A DNA stretch of 64,000 nt from Acidobacteriota bacterium (GCA_005808475.1 SYLY01000273.1:1-64000); one strand, 5' to 3'; positions 44,201-52,939 are shown, numbered from the stretch's first letter. Translations and numbers: made by a program. The notes: generated from the letters alone by a model not told the origin.

Positions 44201-44695
44201 TTATTCGTTGTATGCGACGATAGCTTCGAACAGGTCGCGAAACCGCTCGTAGCCGCGGGTCTCGTTCTTGCGGGTGACTTGGAGGAGCAGCCGCTCCAGG
44301 CTATCCATGCCGCGCAACGAGTGGCGCGCGATGGTATAAGCCAGCCGGGCGCGCAGCATCACGAACTCGTGCTGACGGTCGGTTTCGGCCGTGCGGCAGG
44401 CCCGGCGGACGGCATTGTAGAAGCGGCGAAGCTGGCTCTTGGTGCCGGAATCCATGTCGCGCAGGCGCGCCACCACGAGGTGGGCCTGGTTGTCGAGGTA
44501 GAGCGGATCGCCGATCAGCTTGTCCAGATCGATCTCGCTGAAGCCGCCATCGGGGCGGCCGCCGCGGTCTCCCCGGTCTCCGCGATCTCCCCGATCGCGC
44601 CCGTGGTCCCGCCCGCCGCCGCCCGGGCGTCCTCCCGGGTCCCTCGGTCCGCGGTCCGGCCGGCCTTCATGTTTCGGTTTTTGTTCGTCAGCCAT
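44201..44695 (-). CDS. csm2: Type III-A CRISPR small subunit Csm2 with RG-rich N-terminus
   Basis: The 164-residue protein ends in a helical Csm2 (Cas11-type) domain: LYLDNQAHLVVARLRDMDSG, KSQLRRFYNAVRRACRTAE, FVMLRARLAYTIARH and the closing YERFRDLFEAIVAYNE, all typical of Csm2. The first 50 residues are a low-complexity extension rich in Arg, Gly and Asp, with three RGD units (about residues 35-43). Csm2 is usually 120-150 residues, so this is an added disordered RNA-binding-like arm. Csm2 lines the interior of the complex and contacts the crRNA-target duplex. The gene starts 20 bases after cas10. Confidence 0.87.
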   Translation of the reverse strand: MADEQKPKHEGRPDRGPRDPGGRPGGGGRDHGRDRGDRGDRGDRGGRPDGGFSEIDLDKLIGDPLYLDNQAHLVVARLRDMDSGTKSQLRRFYNAVRRACRTAETDRQHEFVMLRARLAYTIARHSLRGMDSLERLLLQVTRKNETRGYERFRDLFEAIVAYNE

Positions 44696-44715
44696 GCGAC
44701 ATCCTCAAACGATCG

Positions 44716-46128
44716 TCAAGCGTCCATCGACATCCGCGCCCAGGCGACGGCCACCAGGCCGGCGGGACGCAACTTCACCTGGGTGGGGCTCCGCCCGATC
44801 ATGTCTCCGATGAGCGACGCCTGGAGCTTTTGCAATTCGCGATCCTTGTGCGCGCCGAGCGCCGAGCCCAGGCGGCGATGATAACGCCACGGGCGGTCCG
44901 GCCGCGTCTGTGAGGGCTTCTCGCGGTAGAAGCCTCCCAATTCCTCGAGAAACTCCGGCGGACAACCGAAGTCGCGCACCATGCGGAGCAGCGTGTCCTT
45001 CAGCGTTCCGGCGTGCGTCAACTGGCGCCATTCCAGCGTCTTGCCGAAAACGTGGAGGCAGTCCTTGCCCTCCGTCTTGGCCGCATCCAGATTGCGGCCC
45101 GCCTCTTCGTACACGAAGGCGAACGGCGTGTCGATCTCCGAAGCCACCTCGAGCGACATCGTGATGGTCTTCGCTTCCGGTCCGGGCAAAGTCTCCAGAT
45201 GCGCCTCGGCGAATCGCTGAAAGAGCCGCTGCACTTCGCGAGCCAACAGCAGAAGCGCGTCCCAGGAGCCGTAGACGGCGAAATCGTCGCCGCCCGAATA
45301 GAGAATGGAAACCTTGCGCCAATACTCGGGCAGCGAGCAGGCGACCTCGAGTTCGCCCGCGAAGAACTGCTTGAACAGCACCGAAAGCTGGACGTGTTCC
45401 TCGATCGAACCCAGCCGCCGCAGACGCACGCCGAACGCATCCACGTCGCCGCGAAGCACGCCCCACGCCCGGCGCCCGGAAGCGCGGCTCGCCAGCGCGT
45501 CCAGCGGCGCGGGTGAAGCTCCATCGCCGGAGAGCGCGGCATGCCGGGCCAGCGGAATCGTGCCCGCGCCCGATCCGGCCGGCCATCGATACTTGCCGGG
45601 GCTCGTCAGCACTTCGTCCGGCGCCTCGGGCGACCAGCCGAAGCAATCGGCCGCGCGCACCCGGGCTCCGAAATCCGCGAACCAGGCGTCGGAGTTCGAC
45701 TCCACGGCGTCGAATGGAGCGAACGCGCCCTCCGCCGTCGCGGCCCGCTCGGGATTGAGCCGCCGAGCCATCTCGTCGGTCAGGCGCCGTCGCACCACGA
45801 TCCAGTCGCCGAGGTTCTCCGTGGCCGCCCACGCGAGCGAAAGCCGTCCCTCCGATCGAGCCGACACGGCGGCGGCGGCGCGCTCGAGAAACTCCCCCGC
45901 GGCCGGCAGCGACTCGGCGGGCAATACCAGAAGGAATCCACCTCCGCCGCTCGATCCCAGCAGGATCTGGGCCAGTCCGATCTCGGAAAGCAGGGCTCGC
46001 GGCAGCACTTCCGCCAGCAACGACACCCACAGGGAACGGCCCACGGCGACCGCTTCGCCGGCCTGGCCCGACGGCGCCAAAACGAAGGGTTCGATCCCTA
46101 TCAGTTTGCCTTGGAGGAAGATCTGCAC
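44716..46128 (-). CDS. cas10: Cas10/Csm1, HD-less, with GGDD cyclase domain
   Basis: The 470-residue protein starts at GTG 46128; an in-frame stop at 46144 closes the frame upstream. It begins at Palm1 (LIGIEPFVLAPSGQAGEAVA; GRSLWVSLLAEVLPRALL; LGSSGGGGFLLVLP), so the N-terminal HD ssDNase domain of usual Cas10 (about 750-850 residues) is missing. No zinc-finger CxxC pair was found. Palm2 is well kept: GVLRGDVDAFGVRLRRLG and ILYSGGDDFAVYGSW with GGDD at residues 279-282. The small C-terminal helical D4 domain follows. It should synthesise cyclic oligoadenylate on target-RNA binding, but no CARF effector is visible nearby. Confidence 0.9.
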   Translation of the reverse strand: MQIFLQGKLIGIEPFVLAPSGQAGEAVAVGRSLWVSLLAEVLPRALLSEIGLAQILLGSSGGGGFLLVLPAESLPAAGEFLERAAAAVSARSEGRLSLAWAATENLGDWIVVRRRLTDEMARRLNPERAATAEGAFAPFDAVESNSDAWFADFGARVRAADCFGWSPEAPDEVLTSPGKYRWPAGSGAGTIPLARHAALSGDGASPAPLDALASRASGRRAWGVLRGDVDAFGVRLRRLGSIEEHVQLSVLFKQFFAGELEVACSLPEYWRKVSILYSGGDDFAVYGSWDALLLLAREVQRLFQRFAEAHLETLPGPEAKTITMSLEVASEIDTPFAFVYEEAGRNLDAAKTEGKDCLHVFGKTLEWRQLTHAGTLKDTLLRMVRDFGCPPEFLEELGGFYREKPSQTRPDRPWRYHRRLGSALGAHKDRELQKLQASLIGDMIGRSPTQVKLRPAGLVAVAWARMSMDA

Positions 46129-46209
46129 GGATATGGGCCAGTTCTAAGCGTGAGGTCGAATTGATCAATGTAGCAGGAATGGGGTCGAACCCGCTATCTT
46201 CGAAGGCGG

Positions 46210-48726
46210 ATGATATTTCCCACCATCGAACTTCAGAAGCGCTTCCTGGCGGAGTTCGGCCCGGGCCACAGCGCCGAGGAGAAAGTGGAGGACGGCCGCC
46301 GGATGGCCGCCGTCGATCCTTGGCGCGGGGAGGGATGGGCGTTGCAGTGCATCTCCTTGCTCCAACTCGGAAAACCCGAAGAGGCGGAAGCCGTGTGCTG
46401 GAAGGCGCTCGAGTTCCTTCCCGTCTCCGGACCTACGTTCCTGGATGCGATGGAGGTGGTTCAGCGGAGAGGCGGTCCAATGGACTTGGCCTTGGGATTG
46501 ACCGAACTGGCCGTCCACCACTTCACCGCCTTGGACTCCGTGTCGCCGGGCCTCCAAGAAGCGGTGGGAGATTTGCTCGAGCATGCGGGAGGGAATCGCC
46601 AGGATCCCGCGGCGTTCATCGCCCTTCGGGAGCTGCTCCGGAGCCGGATGGACGGCGAATCCCCGCGGGTGAAGGCCCGCCTCGAACCATATCGCGTTCT
46701 GGCCGCCCTGACCCCGGAGACGCACGGCTTCCCCGGTCCCGGCGCGCTCGAAGCGGTTCGAGCGGACCCGTCGCGGTACGCTCCGCTCCTCATGTCCGCG
46801 CTGCGGCAATGGGGCCGGACCTTCATAGTGGCGGACTCGCTGGCGGCGCCCGGATGCGTGTACGCGGCCCTGCTAGGAGAGGCCGGCGGACCGGACTGCA
46901 TCGCCGAACTGCTCGCGTTGCTGGATTGCGCGGATCTCGATGTCAGGATGCATTTCAATTGGGCGGTCTGGCGGCTTGGCGCGAGATTCCCCGGGCAAGC
47001 GGCCGCTGCCATCGACTCGCTGCTGCCGCCCCGAGCCTTGACCCAGGCCGCCATCTTCGCGGAACAACTCCAGCATCTGCCCGGCGGTGTGGCGCTGCCG
47101 GTGCTGCGGCGCCTCGCCGCGGATGGGGACCGCTTCGCCGGCGAGGACAGCGATGGAATTCTCCCGGTATTGCTCGAAAGCGGTTTCCGGGCTCACGGAG
47201 CCGATGGAGCGGCGGAAGCCGCCGCGTTGCGGGCGCGGACCACTCCGGTCGAGAACTTCCTGCCTCTCTTCGAGCAGGGGGGCCTCACCGAAATCGCCAT
47301 CGAGGACATTCTCGAACGGCGGGCTCTGTTCGGGTCGCCCGAGGAGAAGGGGCCCGTCCGCCCGGGCCGCAACGAGCCTTGCTGGTGTGGCAGCGGCAAG
47401 AAGTACAAGCGCTGCCACCTGGCTTCCGACGAGGAGGGCGTTCCGGAGCCCGATTCCTCCACCATGGGTCGGGACGGCGAAATCGGGAGGCTAAGGAACG
47501 ATCCGATGGTCAAACGGATCACCGGCGAAATCATCCGGTTTTCCACCGAGTCCTATCTGGACGTCCGTACCCAGAGACGCGCCGTGGGGAGCTATTTCGA
47601 GGCCGCCGGCGGCCTCCCCGAACCGGACAGGCAGGCGGAACTCATGCCGTGGCTGATCTACGACTTCAGGCCCTCCCCGGGGAAGCGAACCGCGGCCGAG
47701 GAGTTCGTGCATCGCAACCGGTCACGGCTGAGCGAAGAGGAGGCGGCCGTGGCGGACGCTCTCGCCAAGTCCGAGTTCGGCCTGTTCGAGTGTCTCTCTG
47801 TCCGCGAGGATGCGGGAGTGGAACTCGGCAACATGATCACCCGCGACACCGTCTTTGTTCACGACCGGTCGATGTCCCGGGACATTGTGGTCTGGGACGC
47901 GCTGTTCGCCCGGATTGCCCGGCTGCCGCGCTGGAACGAATTCGCCGGCGACGGCGTCCCCGTTTCGCGCGACCGCGTGGACGCGCTGCTCGAATCGATC
48001 TCGGCGGAGGCGTCCCGCGCGGGAGTTCCCGACGCCACGTGGCTTCGAACGAACGCGCCTGCCGCGGCGCGGTTGAACTCCGCGAAAGGCCGGCCATCGC
48101 GCGCTCCAAAGTTGGTCAATTACGACGGCGATCCTCTCGAGTTCGTCTCGGCTACGTTCGATCTGATCGATGAAACGGCTGTCCGCGAGGCGTTGGAGCG
48201 GGGGCGGGACATCGAGAAGGGTGGGGCGGCGAACTCCCTGAGTTGGCTGACTCCCGAAGATGGGCCCGCCAATCAAGCGGGTGGACGAACGGTGCTCGGC
48301 GGCATCTTCTTCGAGGATGGACGGTTGCGGCTCGATTGCAACTCCCGTAAGCGCATCGAGCGGGGAAAGCGGATGCTCGCCGAACTCGCCGGAGGCTGGC
48401 TGCGGCCGCTCGGCGAGACGGTGAAGTCCATTGAGGACGCCATGCGGGAATCGAAAGAGCAGGGCGCTCCGCCGCCCCAGGCGATCGATCCCGAACTGGC
48501 GGACAAGATCGTGCGCGAGCATCAGGCGCGGCACTATGCGGAGTGGCCGGATACGCCGCTTCCCGCGCTCGACGGCCGGACCCCGCGGCAATCGGCGAAA
48601 TCGAAAACCGGCCGCGCCCAACTGGAGAAGCTGCTTCGCGAGATGGAGTGGCGCGAGGCGCGCGCCGTCAAGTCCGGCAAACCCGCCTTCGACTTCGGCA
48701 TTCTCCGCAAGAAACTCGGCATGTAG
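46210..48726 (+). CDS. Large SEC-C motif protein with HEAT/TPR-like N-terminal half
   Basis: The 838-residue protein is divergent from cas10, 81 bases away. The N-terminal 380 residues are helical repeats (WRGEGWALQCISLLQLGKPE; ELLALLDCADLDVRMHFNWA), possibly related to DUF1186. A SEC-C metal site stands at about residues 385-400: GRNEPCWCGSGKKYKRCHL with the Cys-x-Cys...Cys-His zinc ligands. The C-terminal half is alpha/beta of unknown type; near the end, LPALDGRTPRQSAKSKTGRA resembles a motif seen at the end of other SEC-C proteins. SEC-C proteins act in SecA targeting, but free ones are common near defence genes. A link with the Csm operon is inference. Confidence 0.75.
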   Translation: MIFPTIELQKRFLAEFGPGHSAEEKVEDGRRMAAVDPWRGEGWALQCISLLQLGKPEEAEAVCWKALEFLPVSGPTFLDAMEVVQRRGGPMDLALGLTELAVHHFTALDSVSPGLQEAVGDLLEHAGGNRQDPAAFIALRELLRSRMDGESPRVKARLEPYRVLAALTPETHGFPGPGALEAVRADPSRYAPLLMSALRQWGRTFIVADSLAAPGCVYAALLGEAGGPDCIAELLALLDCADLDVRMHFNWAVWRLGARFPGQAAAAIDSLLPPRALTQAAIFAEQLQHLPGGVALPVLRRLAADGDRFAGEDSDGILPVLLESGFRAHGADGAAEAAALRARTTPVENFLPLFEQGGLTEIAIEDILERRALFGSPEEKGPVRPGRNEPCWCGSGKKYKRCHLASDEEGVPEPDSSTMGRDGEIGRLRNDPMVKRITGEIIRFSTESYLDVRTQRRAVGSYFEAAGGLPEPDRQAELMPWLIYDFRPSPGKRTAAEEFVHRNRSRLSEEEAAVADALAKSEFGLFECLSVREDAGVELGNMITRDTVFVHDRSMSRDIVVWDALFARIARLPRWNEFAGDGVPVSRDRVDALLESISAEASRAGVPDATWLRTNAPAAARLNSAKGRPSRAPKLVNYDGDPLEFVSATFDLIDETAVREALERGRDIEKGGAANSLSWLTPEDGPANQAGGRTVLGGIFFEDGRLRLDCNSRKRIERGKRMLAELAGGWLRPLGETVKSIEDAMRESKEQGAPPPQAIDPELADKIVREHQARHYAEWPDTPLPALDGRTPRQSAKSKTGRAQLEKLLREMEWREARAVKSGKPAFDFGILRKKLGM

Positions 48727-48735
48727 CGGTTGCGA

Positions 48736-48741
48736 TAGGAT
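48736..48741 (+). promoter_or_regulatory. -10-like hexamer TAGGAT 6 bases before the tandem MBL gene
   Basis: TAGGAT is followed by 6 bases and ATG 48748; no Shine-Dalgarno sequence intervenes. It fits the leaderless pattern. Confidence 0.35.
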
Positions 48742-48747
48742 GTCGCC

Positions 48748-50712
48748 ATGGCATCCGCATCCAGACGAGGTTTTCTGCAAACGGCCGGCGGCGTGGCCGC
48801 TGGAACCACCGCTCCCGCCGAAGCCGCGGCGCAAACCACGCCCGCGGCCAAACCCTACCGCCGTACTCGATTCTCGCCGAAGGGCGCGCCCCGAAAGCTG
48901 TCGGCGAATCTCTGGCTGTTCGAGGACACTTGCAATGTGTTCGTCGTCCAGGACGGCGCTCGATGCGTCCTCGTCGACTTCGGTTCGGGCAAGGTCCTCG
49001 ACCATCTCGGCGCGATGGGCATCTCCCAAGTGGACTGGATCCTCCATACGCACCACCATCGCGATCAGTGCCAGGGCGACCACAAGGCCTCCGCGCGCCG
49101 CATCCCCATTGCCGTGCCCGCGCACGAGAAGCACCTGTTCGCCGATGCCCGCAACTTCTGGCGCAACCGCCGCGTGTTCCATCTTTACTACGTCCGCAAC
49201 GACTTCAACACGCTCGCCGAGGACGTGCCTGTCGCCAACGCGCTACAGGACTACTCGACCTTGAAGTGGGGCCGCCACTCGTTCTTCGTGCTGCCCACGC
49301 CGGGACACACGCTCGGCTCGATCAGCCTCATCGCGGACATCGACGGCAGGAAAACCGCCTTCACCGGCGACCTGATTCACTCGCCCGGGAAGATCGTGAA
49401 CCTGTTCGACACCCAGGTGAACTACGGCGGATCGGAAGGTATCGACCTCGGTATCTTTTCGCTCGCCCGGCTGGAAGAAGCCAAGCCGGAACTGGTGTGC
49501 CCCTCCCACGGCGATCCTTTGCCCGATCCGGCGGCGGGCATTCGCCAGACGATCGAGCGGCTCACCGATTACTATAAATTCCAGACCGGCAACAATCCGG
49601 CGGAAGAAGGCCGGCCGCAGGTGGTGAGCCGTCATCTGCTATGCCACTACACCACCACGTCGTCCTTCTACGCGATCGTCTCGCAATCGGGCAAGGCGTT
49701 GTTCATCGACTACGGATCGGCTTCCGGCATGCACTTCGGCAACTTCGAAAGAGCCACCGCGCCCACTGACCGCATCCGGTTCCAGGAGCACTCCATCGAC
49801 CGGTTGAAGCGCGACTTCGGCTTGAAGACCGTCGACGTGGCCATGCCGAGCCACATGCACGACGATCACATGAACGGATTCCCGCACCTGAAGCGCCATC
49901 ACGCCTGCAAGGTCTGGTGCTACGAGAACATGGTCGACGTGTTCCAGAATCCGCGAGGCTACAATCTCGGCTGCATTCTCGGCGAGCCGTTCCGCGTGGA
50001 CCGCGCGTTCAAGGACGGCGAACGGTTCAGCTGGGAGGAGTTCGACTTCGAGATCAAGCACTCGCCGGGCCACACCGAACATCAGATGGCGCTGTTCACC
50101 ACCATCGATGGCAGGAAGATCGCGTTCACCGGGGACGCGTTCTTTCCGAATCCGCGGAACGACGGCACGCTGCGGCACAACCTGATCTTCCGCAACCACG
50201 TCGAGAACGACAGCCACTTGAAGAGCGTGCGCAACCTGATCGAGCGCGAGCCCGACACGATCTGTCCCGGCCACGGGCAGCCGTATCCGGTGGACCGCTC
50301 GATCCTGCTCGCCACCGAGGCGAAGTTTCGCAAGCAGCAGAGCTTCTTCCGCGACCTGCTCCCCGATGGCGAAATCGACTACGGCCTGGACCCGAGTTGG
50401 GTGCGGCTGTACCCATACCAGATGCTGATCGCGCCCGGCGAAAGCCAGAAGCTGGAAGTCCACGTGCGCAACTATTGGGCCGAGCCGATGAAGCTGGAAG
50501 TTGCGCTGACGGCTCCGGGCGAATGGACCGTGTCGCCGGAGTCGATGACGATCGAAGTGCCGCCCCAAGGCAGTGCGCACCGGCACATCGAGATCTCGAT
50601 TCCGCGCGGATGGACGGCGCCGGGGCCGCGATTCGCCATCGCGGCGGATGTGGTGAGGAACGGCAAGTATCTCGGCCAGATCACCGAGGCGGTAGTGGAT
50701 ATGAAGGGCTGA
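48748..50712 (+). CDS. Tat-exported protein with two metallo-beta-lactamase domains
   Basis: The 654-residue protein has a Tat signal (SASRRGFLQTAGGVAAGTTA). Two MBL-fold domains follow. The first has HTHHHRDQCQGD, where the usual HxHxDH ends in Gln, plus PTPGHTLGSISL, TAFTGDLIHS and CPSHGDPLPD. The second has PSHMHDDHMNGF (complete HxHxDH), HSPGHTEHQMAL, IAFTGDAFF and CPGHGQPYPVD. The last 120 residues are an Ig-like domain (LEVHVRNYWAEPMKLEVALT). Both sites probably bind two metals, although the first is altered. It is an extracytoplasmic hydrolase of unknown substrate. Confidence 0.83.
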   Translation: MASASRRGFLQTAGGVAAGTTAPAEAAAQTTPAAKPYRRTRFSPKGAPRKLSANLWLFEDTCNVFVVQDGARCVLVDFGSGKVLDHLGAMGISQVDWILHTHHHRDQCQGDHKASARRIPIAVPAHEKHLFADARNFWRNRRVFHLYYVRNDFNTLAEDVPVANALQDYSTLKWGRHSFFVLPTPGHTLGSISLIADIDGRKTAFTGDLIHSPGKIVNLFDTQVNYGGSEGIDLGIFSLARLEEAKPELVCPSHGDPLPDPAAGIRQTIERLTDYYKFQTGNNPAEEGRPQVVSRHLLCHYTTTSSFYAIVSQSGKALFIDYGSASGMHFGNFERATAPTDRIRFQEHSIDRLKRDFGLKTVDVAMPSHMHDDHMNGFPHLKRHHACKVWCYENMVDVFQNPRGYNLGCILGEPFRVDRAFKDGERFSWEEFDFEIKHSPGHTEHQMALFTTIDGRKIAFTGDAFFPNPRNDGTLRHNLIFRNHVENDSHLKSVRNLIEREPDTICPGHGQPYPVDRSILLATEAKFRKQQSFFRDLLPDGEIDYGLDPSWVRLYPYQMLIAPGESQKLEVHVRNYWAEPMKLEVALTAPGEWTVSPESMTIEVPPQGSAHRHIEISIPRGWTAPGPRFAIAADVVRNGKYLGQITEAVVDMKG

Positions 50713-50745
50713 GCCTCACCGGAATCGTACTTCCAGGGAGTGCCG

Positions 50746-51108
50746 TTACATCGCGCGGAGAGCGGCGGCGAACGATTCGAACTCCGTCGACTTGTCGTAA
50801 AATCCGCTGGCGCCCGCCCGCAACGCCCGCGTCCGGAACTCGGGCTCGGAGTGGTTGGTTAGAACGATCACCCGCGGCGAACCGGCATCCGGGTCCAGTG
50901 ACGTCAGCACGTCCCAACCCGTGTCCGCGCGCAGTTGCAGATCTAGAATCACCAGCCCCGGGCGAGTTCGCGCGATCGCGGCGCGCGCGCCCTCGGCGGA
51001 ATCCTCCGCGCCGGCGAGCGACAACCCCGGAATCGCCGCTATCAGTGCGATGAGCCGTTCTCGAATGCTCGGATTGTCCTCCACTAGTAGTACGGGAACC
51101 GAGTCCAT
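50746..51108 (-). CDS. Single-domain response regulator (receiver)
   Basis: The 120-residue protein is a CheY-like receiver without an output domain. Acidic residues Glu10 and Asp11 (VLLVEDNPSIRERL), phospho-acceptor Asp56 (LVILDLQLRADTGWDVL), the Thr in VIVLTNHSEPEF and the Lys in GASGFYDKSTEF are all present, so it should be phosphorylated normally. Its partner kinase is not adjacent. TAGAGT, 6 bases before the ATG, suggests its own leaderless transcript. It converges with the tandem MBL gene. Confidence 0.9.
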   Translation of the reverse strand: MDSVPVLLVEDNPSIRERLIALIAAIPGLSLAGAEDSAEGARAAIARTRPGLVILDLQLRADTGWDVLTSLDPDAGSPRVIVLTNHSEPEFRTRALRAGASGFYDKSTEFESFAAALRAM

Positions 51109-51114
51109 GATCTG

Positions 51115-51120
51115 ACTCTA
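51115..51120 (-). promoter_or_regulatory. -10-like hexamer TAGAGT before the receiver gene
   Basis: On the minus strand TAGAGT is followed by 6 bases and ATG 51108, the same spacing as at 14333 and 48736. No -35 is recognised. Confidence 0.35.
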
Positions 51121-51186
51121 CAGGCGGGAATCGAACGCCGGTATCGGACAATGCCCCGCTCTCGTGTAGGACAAACGCCGGCGGCG

Positions 51187-52014
51187 CTACCGCCGGGCCG
51201 CCGCCAGTTCCTTGCGCAGCCGGTCCACCTGCGCGTCCAGGGTATGCAACTGGCGCATGTCGTCCTCGGCAAGCATCACCGCGTTCTGGATGCGCGACAG
51301 ATCCGTGCCCGCGGTGACCCCGGTCTCGCGCGGGTTGTTCTGGCGCAGGGCGACCGCGCGATACAGGTCGGTCAATTCGCGATAGCGGCGCAGCAGGTTC
51401 GCCAGGTACGTGCCTCTGCGGCGGGCCAGATCCTCGATCTCCTCTCCCAATTTGGCCAGGCGTTCGGCGCGTTTGGAGGATTCGGCGGCCTTGGCGGCCA
51501 ACTCGCGATTGGCCGAATCGATGCGCACGGCGCGGTCGTTGCGGCCGCTCAACTCGGCCTCCATCGCCTGCGACACGCGGGTCGCGGTATCGAGCCGGTC
51601 CTGAAGGTCGCGCAACGACTCCCGATGCTTGTCCCGCTCCGCCTTCGCCGCCGCCGCCGCTTCCTCCGACTCGAGCAGCTTACGCTCCAGCTCCTGCTTC
51701 TCGCGCCGCGCCTCCGCCAGCCGCGCCTGCTTCTCGTCGAGCAGCTTCACCAATTCGTCGCGAGTCGCGGTATCCTCGCGAACCACGGTGGCCGGAACGG
51801 CCTTCTCCTTGGGTTTCTCCTCCGGAACCGGCTCGGGCTCGGGCCGCTCGGCCGCGGCGGCCGCCGCGCGTTGCAGTTCCGACTTCAGGTCTGCGTTCGC
51901 GGCCCGCAGTTCCGATGCCTCCTGCGAAGCCCGAATCAGGCCGGCCGCGTCGCGCCGCCACAGGATCGCCAACGCGGCCGCCAGGACCGTCAACGCCAAC
52001 GACGCGATCTTCAT
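51187..52014 (-). CDS. Membrane-anchored coiled-coil protein
   Basis: The 275-residue protein starts at ATG 52014 with one transmembrane segment (MKIASLALTVLAAALAILW). A Pro/Glu-rich linker (RPEPEPVPEEKPKEKAV) leads to a long heptad-rich coiled coil (VKLLDEKQARLAEARREKQE through SSKRAERLAKLGEEIEDL) that ends near residue 270. No enzymatic motif is seen. It is the last gene of the three-gene operon with the VWA-like protein (7-base gap) and the short Oar receptor, so it may bridge the envelope. Upstream in-frame codons to 52086 are unlikely to be used. Confidence 0.7.
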   Translation of the reverse strand: MKIASLALTVLAAALAILWRRDAAGLIRASQEASELRAANADLKSELQRAAAAAAERPEPEPVPEEKPKEKAVPATVVREDTATRDELVKLLDEKQARLAEARREKQELERKLLESEEAAAAAKAERDKHRESLRDLQDRLDTATRVSQAMEAELSGRNDRAVRIDSANRELAAKAAESSKRAERLAKLGEEIEDLARRRGTYLANLLRRYRELTDLYRAVALRQNNPRETGVTAGTDLSRIQNAVMLAEDDMRQLHTLDAQVDRLRKELAAARR

Positions 52015-52021
52015 GGGTTCC

Positions 52022-52939
52022 TCACTTTCTGCCCGAGATTCTCTGGCGGTACCGAAGCGCGCCGCCTTCCCCCGCCAGTTCGACATCCCACTGGCGCGCC
52101 TTCCCCGGCGGAAGCTGGATCTCCAAGCTGCGATGGGACCCGATCGAGGCGAACGCCTGGTCGATCGCGGAGGGAATCTCCGCCACCGAACGGCAGAACA
52201 CGGCCGTTCCGGCCGACGCGGTCGCGATCTCGAGCAGACCTGTCTGATACGCCTCGCTGATGCGGTCGCTCTGATAATTCAGGTGGACGATGAACAGGGG
52301 CGTCTCAGCCGATCCCAGCGAGGCCGATAATCGCGAGATCTTCTCCTTCACCAGTCCTTCGGGAAACCGGCGGCTCATGTCGCGCGAATCGCCCGAGTTG
52401 ACTACCGGATTCGTGAAATCCTCGCGGTAGTTGCCGATGCTGGAATCGGTGATGTACAAGATCGCGACGCGCACCGCGGACTTGGCCAGCACAGCGTCGC
52501 CGAGCTGCGCGGCCGTTTCCACGGTGTCGAGCAGACCGGCGCGTCCGCCGATGTTCAGGGCGCGGATGGTCTCGGCGAGCGGGCCGCGATCGGGGCTCGG
52601 GTCGGACAGTACGCGCAGCCCATCCTGCGCCCGCAGCAAGCCCACGTAGGCGTTGGGCGGCAGCTTGCCGGCCGCCGCGATCACGGCTTCCCGCGCCGGG
52701 TCGGCCTGCGCCAGATCGCCCGCCAGGTCCAGCACCAGCAGCATCATCAAATCGTCGTCCGGGCTCAGGGTTCGCGTCACCTTCGCCGGCTGTCCGTTGA
52801 CCTTCGCCGACACCGGACCCGCCGGACTCCCATCGGACCAGTAGGGGACGCGGATCGCAGTCCGCGGTCCGATTTTCACCGGCGGATTCGCGGCCGGCGC
52901 GGCCGCCGCGAACAGGGCGAAGAGGGTCGCGGCTCGCAT
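52022..52939 (-). CDS. VWA-like secreted protein (acidobacterial VWFA-related type)
   Basis: The 305-residue protein has a signal peptide (MRAATLFALFAAAAPAANPP). The rest resembles a von Willebrand factor A fold: MMLLVLDLAGDLAQADPARE (first strand, with the MIDAS-like DxAGD instead of DxSxS), the loop LLDTVETAAQLG, and VAILYITDSSIGN. Since the DxSxS metal triad is incomplete, metal binding is doubtful. The family is common in Acidobacteria as 'VWFA-related protein' of unknown role. The start codon overlaps the receptor stop (ATGA), so expression is coupled. Confidence 0.65.
   Translation of the reverse strand: MRAATLFALFAAAAPAANPPVKIGPRTAIRVPYWSDGSPAGPVSAKVNGQPAKVTRTLSPDDDLMMLLVLDLAGDLAQADPAREAVIAAAGKLPPNAYVGLLRAQDGLRVLSDPSPDRGPLAETIRALNIGGRAGLLDTVETAAQLGDAVLAKSAVRVAILYITDSSIGNYREDFTNPVVNSGDSRDMSRRFPEGLVKEKISRLSASLGSAETPLFIVHLNYQSDRISEAYQTGLLEIATASAGTAVFCRSVAEIPSAIDQAFASIGSHRSLEIQLPPGKARQWDVELAGEGGALRYRQRISGRK

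Noticed and set aside
44540-44640. Short tandem repeats (ccgatcgcg/ccgcggtct-like) resembling a microsatellite or small CRISPR-like array
   Set aside because: They are the codons of the RGD/RG-rich arm of Csm2; units are 9 bases without spacers.
50746-51108. Two-component pair with the kinase-like gene at 16184
   Set aside because: They are 34 kb apart and the kinase-like protein has a degenerate ATP site; no evidence links them.
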